Shown piece after piece: positions 53,486 to 62,159 of a stretch of DNA of 64,000 nucleotides. Where the stretch lies: NCBI GenBank assembly GCA_028823415.1, contig JAPKBL010000004.1, positions 19,600 through 83,599 on the forward strand, written 5' to 3'. The notes beneath the pieces are model-generated. The model had not been told where the DNA came from and made no database searches. It saw only the letters and a program-made list of their open reading frames with translations. Every line of letters starts with the position of its first letter. Within the stretch, counting starts at the first letter, position 1. This DNA is from Mariniblastus sp. (GTDB lineage: Bacteria > Planctomycetota > Planctomycetia > Pirellulales > Pirellulaceae). The position numbers and the translations under genes were made by a program.

Positions 53486-54835
53486 ATGAAATTTTATGTT
53501 CCGATAGCGGTATTTTTAGTAATCAGTGTTTCGTTTATTTTTGTCGAAGCTGGGAACGCTCAATCGCTACCTGACGCAGGCGAGTTTTGGCACCATTGGC
53601 GCGGACCCAACGTTACGGGTGTTTCAGCAACAGCGCAGCCGCCGCTGGAATGGAGTGAAGCCAAAAATATTCAATGGAAGGTCAGTATCGACGGCGAAGG
53701 CGGTTCGACGCCGATTATTTGGAAAGACAAAGTGTTTTTGTTGACTGCCATTAAAACTGACAAGGTAGACGCCACGATTCCCAATCCTGAAGATCAACCC
53801 AAGCGTAATTTTTTCGATATAAAAACTCCCAACGCGTTCTACCAATTTGTGGTGATTTGCCTCGACCGTCACTCTGGAAAAGAGCTCTGGCGCCGCGTGG
53901 CGGACGAGCGGATTCCACACGAAGGACATCATGGCGATAATGATTTCGCGCCGGCCTCGCCGACGACCGATGGGAAGCGGTTGTACTGCTGGTTTGGGTC
54001 TGCGGGGCTCTATTGTTTTGACCTCGACGGGAATCCGTTATGGAAGCGGGATTTAGGAAAGGCGTTTGTCGGTTCGAGTCTTGGAGAGGGTTGCTCGCCG
54101 GTAGTCCATGACGGAAAGCTTGTCGTGGTTCGGGACCATTCGAGACAATCGACTATCTCGGTTCTTGATTCAGAAACGGGAAATACACTTTGGGAAAAAA
54201 AGCGGGACGAGCCGAACGCCTGGGCGACGCCGCGAGTGATTGAACACGAGGGTAGAACACAAGTAATCACAGCCGCGTCGAATGAGGTTCGCAGTTATGA
54301 TCTGGCTAACGGAGATGTTATTTGGCGATGCCGGGGGCTGACTGGAAACGTGATTCCCTGTCCGGTTACTCAGGGAGATGTGGTTTACTGCATGAGCGGG
54401 TACGAGGGATTTTCATTGTTGGCGATGAAAATTACCGGAACTGGCGACATCACGGATACCGATGCGGTTCTCTGGAAGAAGCAACAGGGAACCCCGTACA
54501 TTCCATCCCCGTTGCTTTATGATGGAATGTTGTATTTCAGCCAGTCCAATCGAAATATATTGACGTGTCTCGATGCCAAGACGGGAGAAGAGATTTTATC
54601 GCGAACACGGTTGCCGGAATTGTCAAACATTTATGCTTCGCCCGTGGGGGCGCAGGATCGTATTTACTTGACCGGGCGAAGCGGAAAGACGGTTGTATTA
54701 AATCGTACTGATCGGATTGACGTGCTTGCGGTTAACCAACTGGATGAGCGGATTGACTCGTCGCCAGCTTTGGTTGGAAAACAATTGTTTTTACGCGGCG
54801 AGAAGAGTCTCTATTGTATTTCTGAAGGGCAATAA
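53486..54835 (+). CDS. Exported PQQ-like beta-propeller protein
   Basis: Signal peptide FYVPIAVFLVISVSFIFVEAGNAQ. Typical opening EFWHHWRGPNVTGVSATAQPPLEW is followed by propeller blades (VVICLDRHSGKELWRRV, LYCFDLDGNPLWKRDLGKAF, SVLDSETGNTLWEKKRDE, YDLANGDVIWRCRGLTGN, LTCLDAKTGEEIL). It closes with DSSPALVGKQLFLRGEKSLYCI. The repeat spacing fits eight BamB/PQQ-like blades. It is the fourth gene of the plus-strand cluster, 39 bp after the DUF1552 gene. Similar proteins follow cytochrome genes elsewhere in planctomycetes. The paralogue at 60710 shares the same ending. Confidence 0.88.
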   Translation: MKFYVPIAVFLVISVSFIFVEAGNAQSLPDAGEFWHHWRGPNVTGVSATAQPPLEWSEAKNIQWKVSIDGEGGSTPIIWKDKVFLLTAIKTDKVDATIPNPEDQPKRNFFDIKTPNAFYQFVVICLDRHSGKELWRRVADERIPHEGHHGDNDFAPASPTTDGKRLYCWFGSAGLYCFDLDGNPLWKRDLGKAFVGSSLGEGCSPVVHDGKLVVVRDHSRQSTISVLDSETGNTLWEKKRDEPNAWATPRVIEHEGRTQVITAASNEVRSYDLANGDVIWRCRGLTGNVIPCPVTQGDVVYCMSGYEGFSLLAMKITGTGDITDTDAVLWKKQQGTPYIPSPLLYDGMLYFSQSNRNILTCLDAKTGEEILSRTRLPELSNIYASPVGAQDRIYLTGRSGKTVVLNRTDRIDVLAVNQLDERIDSSPALVGKQLFLRGEKSLYCISEGQ

Positions 54836-55029
54836 ACGTGGCGTAAAGTGACTGAGTTGTGGGTGTTGGAGCGGATTCGATGTGGTTGCGTGGAGGGATC
54901 GAAACGCGCGTGGGATTAATTTGGTTAAGATGTCGCAATGGATGCTGTTAAGGCGACTGGAAATCGTAGCCGCGGGTTTCCCGGGGAGCTCGCGATTCAA
55001 ACGAAAATATTAGACATAGGAAGAGTAGC

Positions 55030-55602
55030 ATGAAGTTATTGATTACTTTTGGTGCGCTAATCATTGCGATGGTGAGCGCAGGTAGCGATGCGATGGCGGG
55101 CAACAACAACTCCACCCCAAGTGAGGAACTAAAGGTGGGTGACCCCGCTCCGAATTGGAAACTAACAGGCAGTGACGGCAAGGTCTACCAGCTATCAGAT
55201 TTTAAAGGAAAGAAGGCTGTGGTCGTGGCTTGGTACCCGATGGCGTTAACCGGCGGCTGAGCGATGGAATGTAAGTCGCTTCGTGCAAGCGGCAAAGATT
55301 TGAAGAAGTTCAACGTGGCATATTTTGGGGCAAGTTGCGATCCTCTGGAAAAGAACAAGGAGTTCGCAGAGAAGCTCGAATTGGATTATCCGTTGCTTAG
55401 TGATACCGACAGTAAAGTCGCATCAGCGTACGGAATTCAAAGGGGGAAACGATCGAAGCGTGTGACAATTTTCGTCGACTTAGACGGCAAGATTGCATAC
55501 GTGGAGTCAAAAGTAAATTTGCGAGAGCACGGCAAGCAAATCGTCGAGCAACTCGAGAAGTTAAGTGTTGCTAAAATGCCTGTGGACGCAAAGAAAAAGT
55601 GA
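55030..55602 (+). CDS. Exported peroxiredoxin (AhpC/TSA, BCP-like) with in-frame TGA, probable selenoprotein
   Basis: The track splits this gene into 55030-55260 and 55264-55602, which are in the same frame and separated only by a TGA (55258-55260, codon 77). Together they make a 190-residue peroxiredoxin. It has a signal peptide (LLITFGALIIAMVSAGSDAMA), the BCP opening LKVGDPAPNWKLTGSDGKVYQLSDFKGK, and AWYPMALTGG before the stop. AMECKSLRASGKDLKKF follows it, then the thioredoxin-fold remainder (YPLLSDTDSKVASAYGI, FVDLDGKIAYVES). The TGA occupies exactly the peroxidatic cysteine of PxxxTxxC. A SECIS-like hairpin follows. Selenocysteine is therefore the best reading; a Cys four residues later (AMEC) could be the resolving thiol. 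AGGAAG precedes the ATG. A broken pseudogene is the alternative and less likely. Confidence 0.87.
55275..55293 (+). promoter_or_regulatory. Bacterial SECIS-like stem-loop downstream of the in-frame TGA
   Basis: GTCGCTT (55275-55281) pairs with AAGCGGC (55287-55293), seven consecutive pairs with one T-G, around the loop CGTGC. The loop carries GU with a G at its second position. It begins 21 nt after the TGA, inside the roughly 16-37 nt window known for SelB-read bacterial SECIS elements. The element lies within coding sequence, as expected in bacteria. Confidence 0.75.
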
Positions 55603-55638
55603 AACCGTGTAAACGGTTATGGTAAAAGGGTGGTTCGA

Positions 55639-58600
55639 ATGAAATGGACAGGCATTCTTTTTGTCGTTGTATCGGTCGCGGGCGGTGTTTTTGCCGGCAC
55701 TGTGACATTCGATAAAAAATCGAACCACACTTTTTCAACAGAGCGGTCTTTCCGGTCCGTGAGCTCAATCGGATCAATTCGCGAGCCGAGCGAGATTGGT
55801 AACCGGAGCTACATGAGTCCTCATGCCTCTCCTATTGCGGTTAGTGATCATTTTGTTTTTGCTGTAAACACGCCCGCCGATACACTCGACATCATTGATA
55901 AGGCGAGTGCGGCAGTTGTGCACCGGGTGAATGTTGGAATCGATCCGGTAAGCGTTGCTGTCCGCCCGGATGCCAAAGAAGTCTGGGTGGCCAATCATAT
56001 TTCCGACTCGGTCAGCGTCGTAGATATTGAACCGGGCAGCCCGACTTATTTGCAGGTTGTCGCGACGATTCAGGCGTTTGAAAAAGGGAGCCGAGCTACC
56101 TATTTTGATGAACCTGTCGGGATTGCATTTGCGAGTAATGAGAAAGCCTACATCGCGCTTTCGGCGGAAAATGAGATTGCGGTGATTGACGTCCCGACAC
56201 GAAAACTCGTTAAACGCTTGGAAATTGTTGGACAGGATCCTCGGGCGATTTCCGTTCGAGGCGATCGCCTCTATGTGATTCCATTCGAATCCAATAATCA
56301 AACACAGCTTTCGGGAGGTAAAAAAGAGGAGATTGGAAGTGATTTGGTAACTTTTGATGCTTGGGATCATTCAATATCGAACAACAATGTTCTTTCTTTG
56401 GGGCATGTGGTTGATATTATCAAGCATCCGGAGGTCCCCGACCGAGACCTTTTCGTTTTCGATACTAAGACGGATAAATTAATCGAAGTCGTCGATTCGA
56501 TTGGCACCTTGCTCTACGGTGTCGCTGTTGATTCCAAAGGTCGCGTTTTTGTCGCTCAGACGGACGCCCGCAACGAGGTTAACGGTCGAGCTGGAACAAA
56601 AAAACATGGTTTGGCAGAGTTGGAAAATCGGGCTTTTTTAAATCAGATCACGAGAATTGAGTTTAACGGTTCCAAGGCGAGCCCACCGGAATTCATCGAT
56701 TTGGAGCCGGCACCTCCAGCTGAAATAGACGCAGCAACGGCGCTCGCGACGCCTTTTGCAATCGCGGTCAGTGACGATGATCAGATTCTGGTCGCCTCGG
56801 CCGCGGGTTCGGACAAAGTATTTACGGTCGATCCTAATACGGGTCAAGTTTTAGGCCGGGTTAAAGTTGATTCGGTGCCTCGCGGAATCGCGCTTGAATC
56901 AGAAAAAACGGGAAAGGCTTCGCGGGCTTGGGTTCATAATAGCATTGCCAACACTGTTTCGATCGTTGAACTAAAGAATCCGGCTAAACCGATCGTGACT
57001 AAGACGATTGCGCTGGAGGATCCGACACCAGCCGAATACAAAAAAGGCCGCGCTGTCTTTAATTCTGCAAGGGCATCGACGAGCGGTACTTTTTCGTGCG
57101 CCAGTTGCCATCCTGATGGGCATACAGATCAGCTGCTTTGGGTTTTGAAAACCCCCGTGGTCACTGGTGGCGATCAAATTATGCCGAGATCGACCATGCC
57201 GCTTCGGGGGCTTCGCGATACAGCTCCGTTTCACTGGGATGGAATTCCCGGCGATCCATATGGGGGAAACAACAGCGCAAGCATTCACGCTCACGTAGAA
57301 CCTAACAGCGACCCGGATGTTCCTGTCTCGACGGTTCGAAATGTCGTCGATGGATCGCTTTCTTCCACCATGACCAGTGTCGGGTTGAATGTGATCAACG
57401 ATGAAGGTAAGCCGGGAGCTCTGTCGGGAGTCGAGCGCGACGCATTGTCTCAGTTTCTTCTTGATATCCCATTCCCACCGGCACAGCGACGAGCCTACAC
57501 GAATGTTCTGTCACAGGAAGCCAAGAAAGGTTTTGAACTATTCCATATTTCGGGTGACGACGATCCCTCGAAGGTAAGATTCAATGTCTGCGGCAACTGC
57601 CATCGGATGCCTTATTTAGTGAGCACCAACACACCGGGAACTGGCATGGATGCCCCGACATGGCGAGGGGCTTACGACCGGTGGCTCATTTTACCGCAAG
57701 GACGCTTAAACATCATCGAGTTTCCTTTCTTTCGCCGGATTGCCGAGGGCGGGTTGGATGAAGAGCAGATTTGGAGAATGTCTTGGGGGAGTCGAGCGAG
57801 ATTTAATCCGGTTTGGAAGATGGTGCTCGAAGGAAGCACTGGAGTTTCGGGGGCGCTGGGGCGACAGCTGACGTTGAATCGTTCCACGGCGAAAAGCCGA
57901 CGATCTATTGACTTACTCAAGGCACTCGAAGGATCATCTGCCGAGGGGGCCGTGGTGTTGCAGGTCGATGGCACGTTCCTCGATCGTGATTCGTCGACGC
58001 CGGTACAATTGCAGTTTGATGAGGCATTCGAAGGTGGAAAGTATCGAAAGATAGATACAGAATCTAAGGTGTCAACGACCAATATCGTGACGTCGAGATC
58101 CTTTCCATTTGGTGAATCGTACTCGCGGGAAGAGTTGTTGAATTTAGCGGAACAAGAGTTTTTCGTGGGTACATTCACCGCAAGGCATGCAAGTGACCAT
58201 CGGGATCAGGCGCCCCAACCTGCGTTGTGGACCAAGGGGTCATTGCACGCCCAGCGGGGGCATCAGAAATTCCCTTTTTTGTATAAGGGGAATTTGCAAA
58301 TGTCGATCAGCGGGCGGCATGTCGTGGAAAGCGCGGTCGTTATTGTCGATGGGCGACGAGTCGCCGGCAGCGTGGAGATCGATGGAGACGGTGTGGAAAT
58401 TGAGTTAACGGAATTGCCACCTGAAGGTTTGCATATGCTTCAGGTTCAAAATCCGAATGGTCTCTTTAGTAATGATTTCATTTTTCATGTTACAGCTGAT
58501 CGAGAGTCGGCAACTGCTGCGGAGAAGAAGATACGAAGAGATCGAGTTCCGTCGCGACTAGGGTTGTGGGATGCGATTGCTGAAAACGATTTGAAAAAAG

Positions 58601-59028
58601 TCAGAGATGTCATTCGTCGGGGCGCTAATGTCAGTGCCCGCGATCCTGAAAGCGGCAGCACGCCGCTTGGTCAGGCCGCGTTGTTGGGGAATGTCGAGAT
58701 CGGTAAGTTTCTGATTCAAAAAGGTGCGAGGGTTTCAGGGAGTAACCGAGACGGAAACACGCCGCTTCACATAGCAGCATTTCTTTGCGATTTCGAATTT
58801 GTTCAAATATTGCTCGAACAAGGTGCGGATCGGAATAAGAAAAATGGCGATGGTCGGGGGCCTGTCGATGTCATTTCTTCGGACTGGAACAAGCGAACGG
58901 CGGAATTTTATAAGGGCATAGGGAAATCAACCGGTAGAGAATTCGCACTGGACAAAATCCAGGAAAACCGTCCGAAGATGGCCAAATTACTGCGGGATTA
59001 CGGCGAGACAGCCGATCCGAATGATTGA
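55639..59028 (+). CDS. Large exported YVTN beta-propeller / di-haem cytochrome / ankyrin-repeat protein
   Basis: The ATG at 55639 has AAAAGGG eight bases upstream; the track's GTG at 55630 is part of that site. The signal is MKWTGILFVVVSVAGGVFA. A YVTN-type propeller occupies about 50-460 (VVHRVNVGIDPVSVAVRPDAKEVWVANHISDSVSVVDI, FVAQTDARNEVNG). Two CxxCH haem sites follow, CASCHPDGH at about 487 and CGNCHRMPY at about 651, with PLRGLRDTAPFHWDG between them, as in MauG/cytochrome-c-peroxidase-like proteins. The last 155 residues hold ankyrin repeats (LWDAIAENDLKKVRDVIRRGANV, GNTPLHIAAFLCDFEFVQILLEQGAD). It follows the peroxiredoxin by 36 bp and is probably co-transcribed. A redox role is inferred; the ankyrin tail is unusual for an exported haem protein. 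Confidence 0.87.
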   Translation: MKWTGILFVVVSVAGGVFAGTVTFDKKSNHTFSTERSFRSVSSIGSIREPSEIGNRSYMSPHASPIAVSDHFVFAVNTPADTLDIIDKASAAVVHRVNVGIDPVSVAVRPDAKEVWVANHISDSVSVVDIEPGSPTYLQVVATIQAFEKGSRATYFDEPVGIAFASNEKAYIALSAENEIAVIDVPTRKLVKRLEIVGQDPRAISVRGDRLYVIPFESNNQTQLSGGKKEEIGSDLVTFDAWDHSISNNNVLSLGHVVDIIKHPEVPDRDLFVFDTKTDKLIEVVDSIGTLLYGVAVDSKGRVFVAQTDARNEVNGRAGTKKHGLAELENRAFLNQITRIEFNGSKASPPEFIDLEPAPPAEIDAATALATPFAIAVSDDDQILVASAAGSDKVFTVDPNTGQVLGRVKVDSVPRGIALESEKTGKASRAWVHNSIANTVSIVELKNPAKPIVTKTIALEDPTPAEYKKGRAVFNSARASTSGTFSCASCHPDGHTDQLLWVLKTPVVTGGDQIMPRSTMPLRGLRDTAPFHWDGIPGDPYGGNNSASIHAHVEPNSDPDVPVSTVRNVVDGSLSSTMTSVGLNVINDEGKPGALSGVERDALSQFLLDIPFPPAQRRAYTNVLSQEAKKGFELFHISGDDDPSKVRFNVCGNCHRMPYLVSTNTPGTGMDAPTWRGAYDRWLILPQGRLNIIEFPFFRRIAEGGLDEEQIWRMSWGSRARFNPVWKMVLEGSTGVSGALGRQLTLNRSTAKSRRSIDLLKALEGSSAEGAVVLQVDGTFLDRDSSTPVQLQFDEAFEGGKYRKIDTESKVSTTNIVTSRSFPFGESYSREELLNLAEQEFFVGTFTARHASDHRDQAPQPALWTKGSLHAQRGHQKFPFLYKGNLQMSISGRHVVESAVVIVDGRRVAGSVEIDGDGVEIELTELPPEGLHMLQVQNPNGLFSNDFIFHVTADRESATAAEKKIRRDRVPSRLGLWDAIAENDLKKVRDVIRRGANVSARDPESGSTPLGQAALLGNVEIGKFLIQKGARVSGSNRDGNTPLHIAAFLCDFEFVQILLEQGADRNKKNGDGRGPVDVISSDWNKRTAEFYKGIGKSTGREFALDKIQENRPKMAKLLRDYGETADPND

Positions 59029-59040
59029 TCTCGTGTTTCG

Positions 59041-59064
59041 TTGCTTGCTTGCTTGCTTGCTTGC
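59041..59064 (+). repeat. (TTGC)6 tetranucleotide repeat
   Basis: Six perfect TTGC units in a row, starting 13 bp after the stop of the ankyrin/haem gene and 75 bp from the stop of the convergent sialidase-like gene. It is noncoding and liable to slippage, so copy number may vary between strains. The rest of the 110-bp gap holds nothing recognised. Confidence 0.95.
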
Positions 59065-59138
59065 GCCAGCGCATTTGAATGAGAGGGTGTTCATTCGTTT
59101 GCGCAGTGAATCGATTTCCAATCATGCCGCGCCGAATT

Positions 59139-60320
59139 TTAGGGCCGAAGAATACCCGTGGGGATCTCGCCGTCACCCGTCGATTCCCCCTCGGCAAGCC
59201 AGGAGAGGTTAAACCGAGCAACTTGGGATCCGCCGGAGGGGCCACCTTCGAAGTGGAGGTAGATCCATCCCTCCGAGGTTGTTCCCGGGCGACCGACGTT
59301 GAGGGAAGAATAGGCGGAAGGACCTGAGAACACTAATCGTTTTACTGGCCATGTTTTTCCGCCGTCGAAGCTGGCCCACACAGTGGCTCGTTCGCGTTTT
59401 GGATTATCAGTATCGATGTTACTGAAGACTAAAATATCCTGCCCTTTGACTGGTAAACGCACCAGGCCTCCCATGCACCCATAAGATCGGTGCTGATGTC
59501 CGTCGGGCAGGATTTCAACGATGTCCCAGTCTTTCCAGGTTAGCCCGCCATCCTCGCTGATCGCGCTGCGGCGGCGGGTATTGTTGGGGCGTTCTTGCCA
59601 GTGGACGCGGGAGTTGTAATAAATTCTCCCATCGGCAAGTTCGGCAAGCGTCGCTTCCCCGGTGCCATTCTCGGGAAACGGGTCGCTCGTTTTCCATGAC
59701 TTACCGTTGTCATCACTGAAAATTGCGTTGGTGTAGTGGCTGGGCCATTCGGCGCGATCGTTCTTTTTTCCATAGTACCGCGAAGCGCGAATGAGGCGGC
59801 CACGGTGGGGGCCGTGGCGTAATGTGATGCCGTGTTCGTTCATATGCATCGAAGGCAAATTGCCATTCTTGTCGGGCTCAATTTTTGTTTTTTCAGATTT
59901 CCAAGTTTTACCGTCATCTTGACTCCGGTACATCGTTAGTGGCGCCGGTGGATGTTGGTCCTCCACAAACATCAGAATATCTCCCGTGTTCTCGTCGACT
60001 GTCGTTCCGCCGCCGTGGATCCCGGAAGTTGTAATGGATAATTCTGGCCCCCAGGTTTTACCACCATCTTCGCTTCGGCGAACACGAATGTGATTGCTCC
60101 CCCAGGTCGCTAGAACTGTTCCGCGGAGGGTCACGGTGATATTGGGGAACCGTTCATTTTTGAATACCTGGCCAGATTCGAGAATTGGTTTTCCGAGAAA
60201 TGATTCGATTCCAGATTCGATCGGCGTCTGGGCGAGGGAAAATTGCGTTGTCAATAAGCAAAGTAATAAACAGAAACAGAGGGACAGCAAAGGCGAGCTG
60301 GTTTGTTTGAGTGGGTTCAT
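59139..60320 (-). CDS. Exported sialidase/BNR-repeat (exo-alpha-sialidase-like) protein
   Basis: The signal peptide is MNPLKQTSSPLLSLCFCLLLCLLTTQFSLAQ. Five Asp boxes are visible: SEDGGKTWGP, SQDDGKTWKS, SDDNGKSWKT, SEDGGLTWKD and SFDGGKTWPV, the mark of a six-bladed sialidase propeller. Near the N-terminus ERFPNITVTLRG stands where the FRIP-type arginine motif would be, with Arg spacing altered. A Tyr near the end (PSAYSSLNVGRPG) and Glu in GTGEATLAELADG suit sialidase catalytic residues, though the full Arg triad is not proved. It could cleave sialic acid or another acidic sugar. It is monocistronic and divergent from the PQQ gene. Confidence 0.88.
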   Translation of the reverse strand: MNPLKQTSSPLLSLCFCLLLCLLTTQFSLAQTPIESGIESFLGKPILESGQVFKNERFPNITVTLRGTVLATWGSNHIRVRRSEDGGKTWGPELSITTSGIHGGGTTVDENTGDILMFVEDQHPPAPLTMYRSQDDGKTWKSEKTKIEPDKNGNLPSMHMNEHGITLRHGPHRGRLIRASRYYGKKNDRAEWPSHYTNAIFSDDNGKSWKTSDPFPENGTGEATLAELADGRIYYNSRVHWQERPNNTRRRSAISEDGGLTWKDWDIVEILPDGHQHRSYGCMGGLVRLPVKGQDILVFSNIDTDNPKRERATVWASFDGGKTWPVKRLVFSGPSAYSSLNVGRPGTTSEGWIYLHFEGGPSGGSQVARFNLSWLAEGESTGDGEIPTGILRP

Positions 60321-60709
60321 TGGTCTGAATTCGATTTATGTTGGACGTTGTAATAATGCACCTAAGCGTTGGGAGAATTGTCCCGATCGCTGGCAATTTG
60401 GATCGTTGGATAGCGTTGTCATATTTTGGAAGAGGAGACTACGGCTGTCAAACAAAGGGGGGGCATTTATTCAGATTTTGAAATAAGTGTCCAAATCAAT
60501 TGCTAATTGAGTTGCAAATAATAATTAAGTTCCGAAGATGTAGCTGAGATTGATACCTCTTATTCTCGCAAGTCGTTAGACTAACGAACTAGACGGTAGC
60601 TCAACGTGTTTATCATTGCGGGATCGTTAGTCGACGGTAGTGATTTTTTTTAACCTCTTCGTGCGGTAAATCGCATGGTCTTGTTCCTGATGCTGAGGAT
60701 TTTGTGGCG
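60321..60709. other. Divergent intergenic region with palindromes and repeated motifs
   Basis: This 389-bp region holds no supported gene. It contains two 6-3-6 palindromes: TCAATTGCTAATTGA at 60496-60510 and TCGTTAGACTAACGA at 60573-60587. Two motifs are each repeated downstream: TCGTTAG at 60573 and 60624, and GACGGTAG at 60592 and 60633. They lie within 140 bp of the PQQ-gene start, as operator sites would. No sigma factor consensus is convincing. Confidence 0.5.
60573..60640 (+). promoter_or_regulatory. Repeated operator-like motifs upstream of PQQ-propeller gene
   Basis: TCGTTAG (60573-60579 and 60624-60630) and GACGGTAG (60592-60599 and 60633-60640) occur in the same order twice. The first TCGTTAG is part of the palindrome TCGTTAGACTAACGA. 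The second pair is closer together by 10 bp, about one helical turn. This arrangement suggests binding sites for a dimeric regulator, which is inference. Confidence 0.45.
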
Positions 60710-62089
60710 ATGAATTCGAATGTAATTAAATGGATCGGCGTATTTTGTTTTTGCATTGGCCTAAATTTGTGTTGGGTCGATGGGGTGGGTAAGGCGCAGG
60801 AAGACAGTTCCAAGCCGCCAAGTTCGATGCGTTTTCGGGGCAACAGTGCTGATGGCCTTGCGCCGGACAATCCGGGGCTCCCGGATTCATGGTCAAAAAC
60901 TAAAAATGTGAAATGGGTTGCGGACGTTCCGGGGTGGGGGTGGTCTTGCCCTGTCGTTGTGGGGGATCGTGTTTTTTTGACGGCGGTCGTGGGTGATGAA
61001 GAAAATGTAAAACCCAAGAAAGGGCTTTATCTCGGTGGAGGGGTTCGGGATCCAGCTAAAGGTCTTCACCATTGGATGGTGTTTTGTTTTGATCTTAATA
61101 GCGGGCAGCAACTCTGGAAGCAGGAAGCCCACACCGGCCAACCGTTGATCCCGCGGCATCCTAAAAGTTCCTATGCAGCCGAGACGCCCGCGAGTGACGG
61201 AGAGCGGCTATTTGTAGTTTTCGGAGATGTTGGGATTTACTGCTACGATCTGGACGGTAACTCGATTTGGTCAAAAAAGATTGAACCTAAAAAAACGCTC
61301 AATGACTGGGGAGCCGCGTCTTCTCCAGTTGTTCATGATGGGAAGGTGATTGTTGTTTATGACAATATGGAGAGCTCCTGGATTGCATCTTATGACGGAG
61401 CCACGGGTAAAGAAATTTGGAACAAGAAACGAGATGAAACGCATACTTGGTCCACCCCCTTTGTTTGGGAAAATGAGGTAAGGACAGAGATTGTTGTTCC
61501 AGGACAGCGAAAGAATCGAGGATATTCCCTGTCGGGAGAGGTGCTTTGGGAGTTCGACGGGAAAGCGAATCTTGTAATTTCGTCTCCTTTTTCGGCTCAC
61601 GGACTGTGTTATCTAGCGTCCGGATATGTGGGCGCTCCACACAAGAATACATTTGCGATTAAGCCCGGAGCGCATGGTGATCTTGCGCCCGACACAGACA
61701 ACTACACCGAGAACGAGTTTATTGCTTGGTACACGCCGCGCTCTGCGCCTTACAACACCACTCAGTTGGTTTATGGTGATTATCTTTACACGCTTTACGA
61801 TTTTGGTTTTTTGACTTGCCACGATGCCAAAACTGGCGTGGAGGTCTATGGCAAGCAGCGGTTGAAACCGCGTGGTTCATTTACCTCGTCTCCGTGGGCC
61901 TACAACGGTAAAATCTTTTGTCTTAACGAAGATGGTTTGACCTATACGATTCAGCCGGGCCCCGAATTCAAAATACTTGAAACGAGCGATTTGGCCGAAC
62001 TCTCTCTCGCGTCGCCTGCGATAGTTGGCGACAAGTTATTACTGCGAACAGCATCGAAGCTGTACTGCTTAAGCAAGTCCGAGGAGTAG
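60710..62089 (+). CDS. Exported PQQ-like beta-propeller protein, second paralogue
   Basis: The track starts at GTG 60704; the ATG at 60710, ten bases after TGAGGA, is slightly preferred and gives NVIKWIGVFCFCIGLNLCWVDGVGKAQ as signal. Propeller blocks are MRFRGNSADGLAPDNPGLP, WGWSCPVVVGDRVFLTAVVG, VFCFDLNSGQQLWKQEAHTG and IYCYDLDGNSIWSKKIEP. ASYDGATGKEIWNKKRDETHTWSTP and LTCHDAKTGVEVYGKQRL follow. It ends SPAIVGDKLLLRTASKLYCLS, much like the 53486 protein. The blade pattern is BamB/PQQ-like; no PQQ-dehydrogenase catalytic set is clear. It is followed 70 bp later by a protease-like gene. Several operator-like repeats precede it. Confidence 0.88.
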   Translation: MNSNVIKWIGVFCFCIGLNLCWVDGVGKAQEDSSKPPSSMRFRGNSADGLAPDNPGLPDSWSKTKNVKWVADVPGWGWSCPVVVGDRVFLTAVVGDEENVKPKKGLYLGGGVRDPAKGLHHWMVFCFDLNSGQQLWKQEAHTGQPLIPRHPKSSYAAETPASDGERLFVVFGDVGIYCYDLDGNSIWSKKIEPKKTLNDWGAASSPVVHDGKVIVVYDNMESSWIASYDGATGKEIWNKKRDETHTWSTPFVWENEVRTEIVVPGQRKNRGYSLSGEVLWEFDGKANLVISSPFSAHGLCYLASGYVGAPHKNTFAIKPGAHGDLAPDTDNYTENEFIAWYTPRSAPYNTTQLVYGDYLYTLYDFGFLTCHDAKTGVEVYGKQRLKPRGSFTSSPWAYNGKIFCLNEDGLTYTIQPGPEFKILETSDLAELSLASPAIVGDKLLLRTASKLYCLSKSEE

Positions 62090-62159
62090 GCTTTTGTTTG
62101 GCTTGGACAGTCATAAGTTTTTTTGCGAGTTGACAGTTCGTCGGCATTGCTAAAATACA

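Noticed and set aside
55264-55602. Separate short gene starting at ATG 55264
   Set aside because: It lacks the N-terminal half of the peroxiredoxin fold and has no ribosome site. It is in frame with the upstream part across the TGA, so it is treated as the continuation of one gene.
55603-55618. Hairpin AACCGT-GTAA-ACGGTT right after the peroxiredoxin stop, as a terminator
   Set aside because: Short stem without a T-run, and the next gene starts within 21 bases. More likely an intercistronic hairpin or chance.
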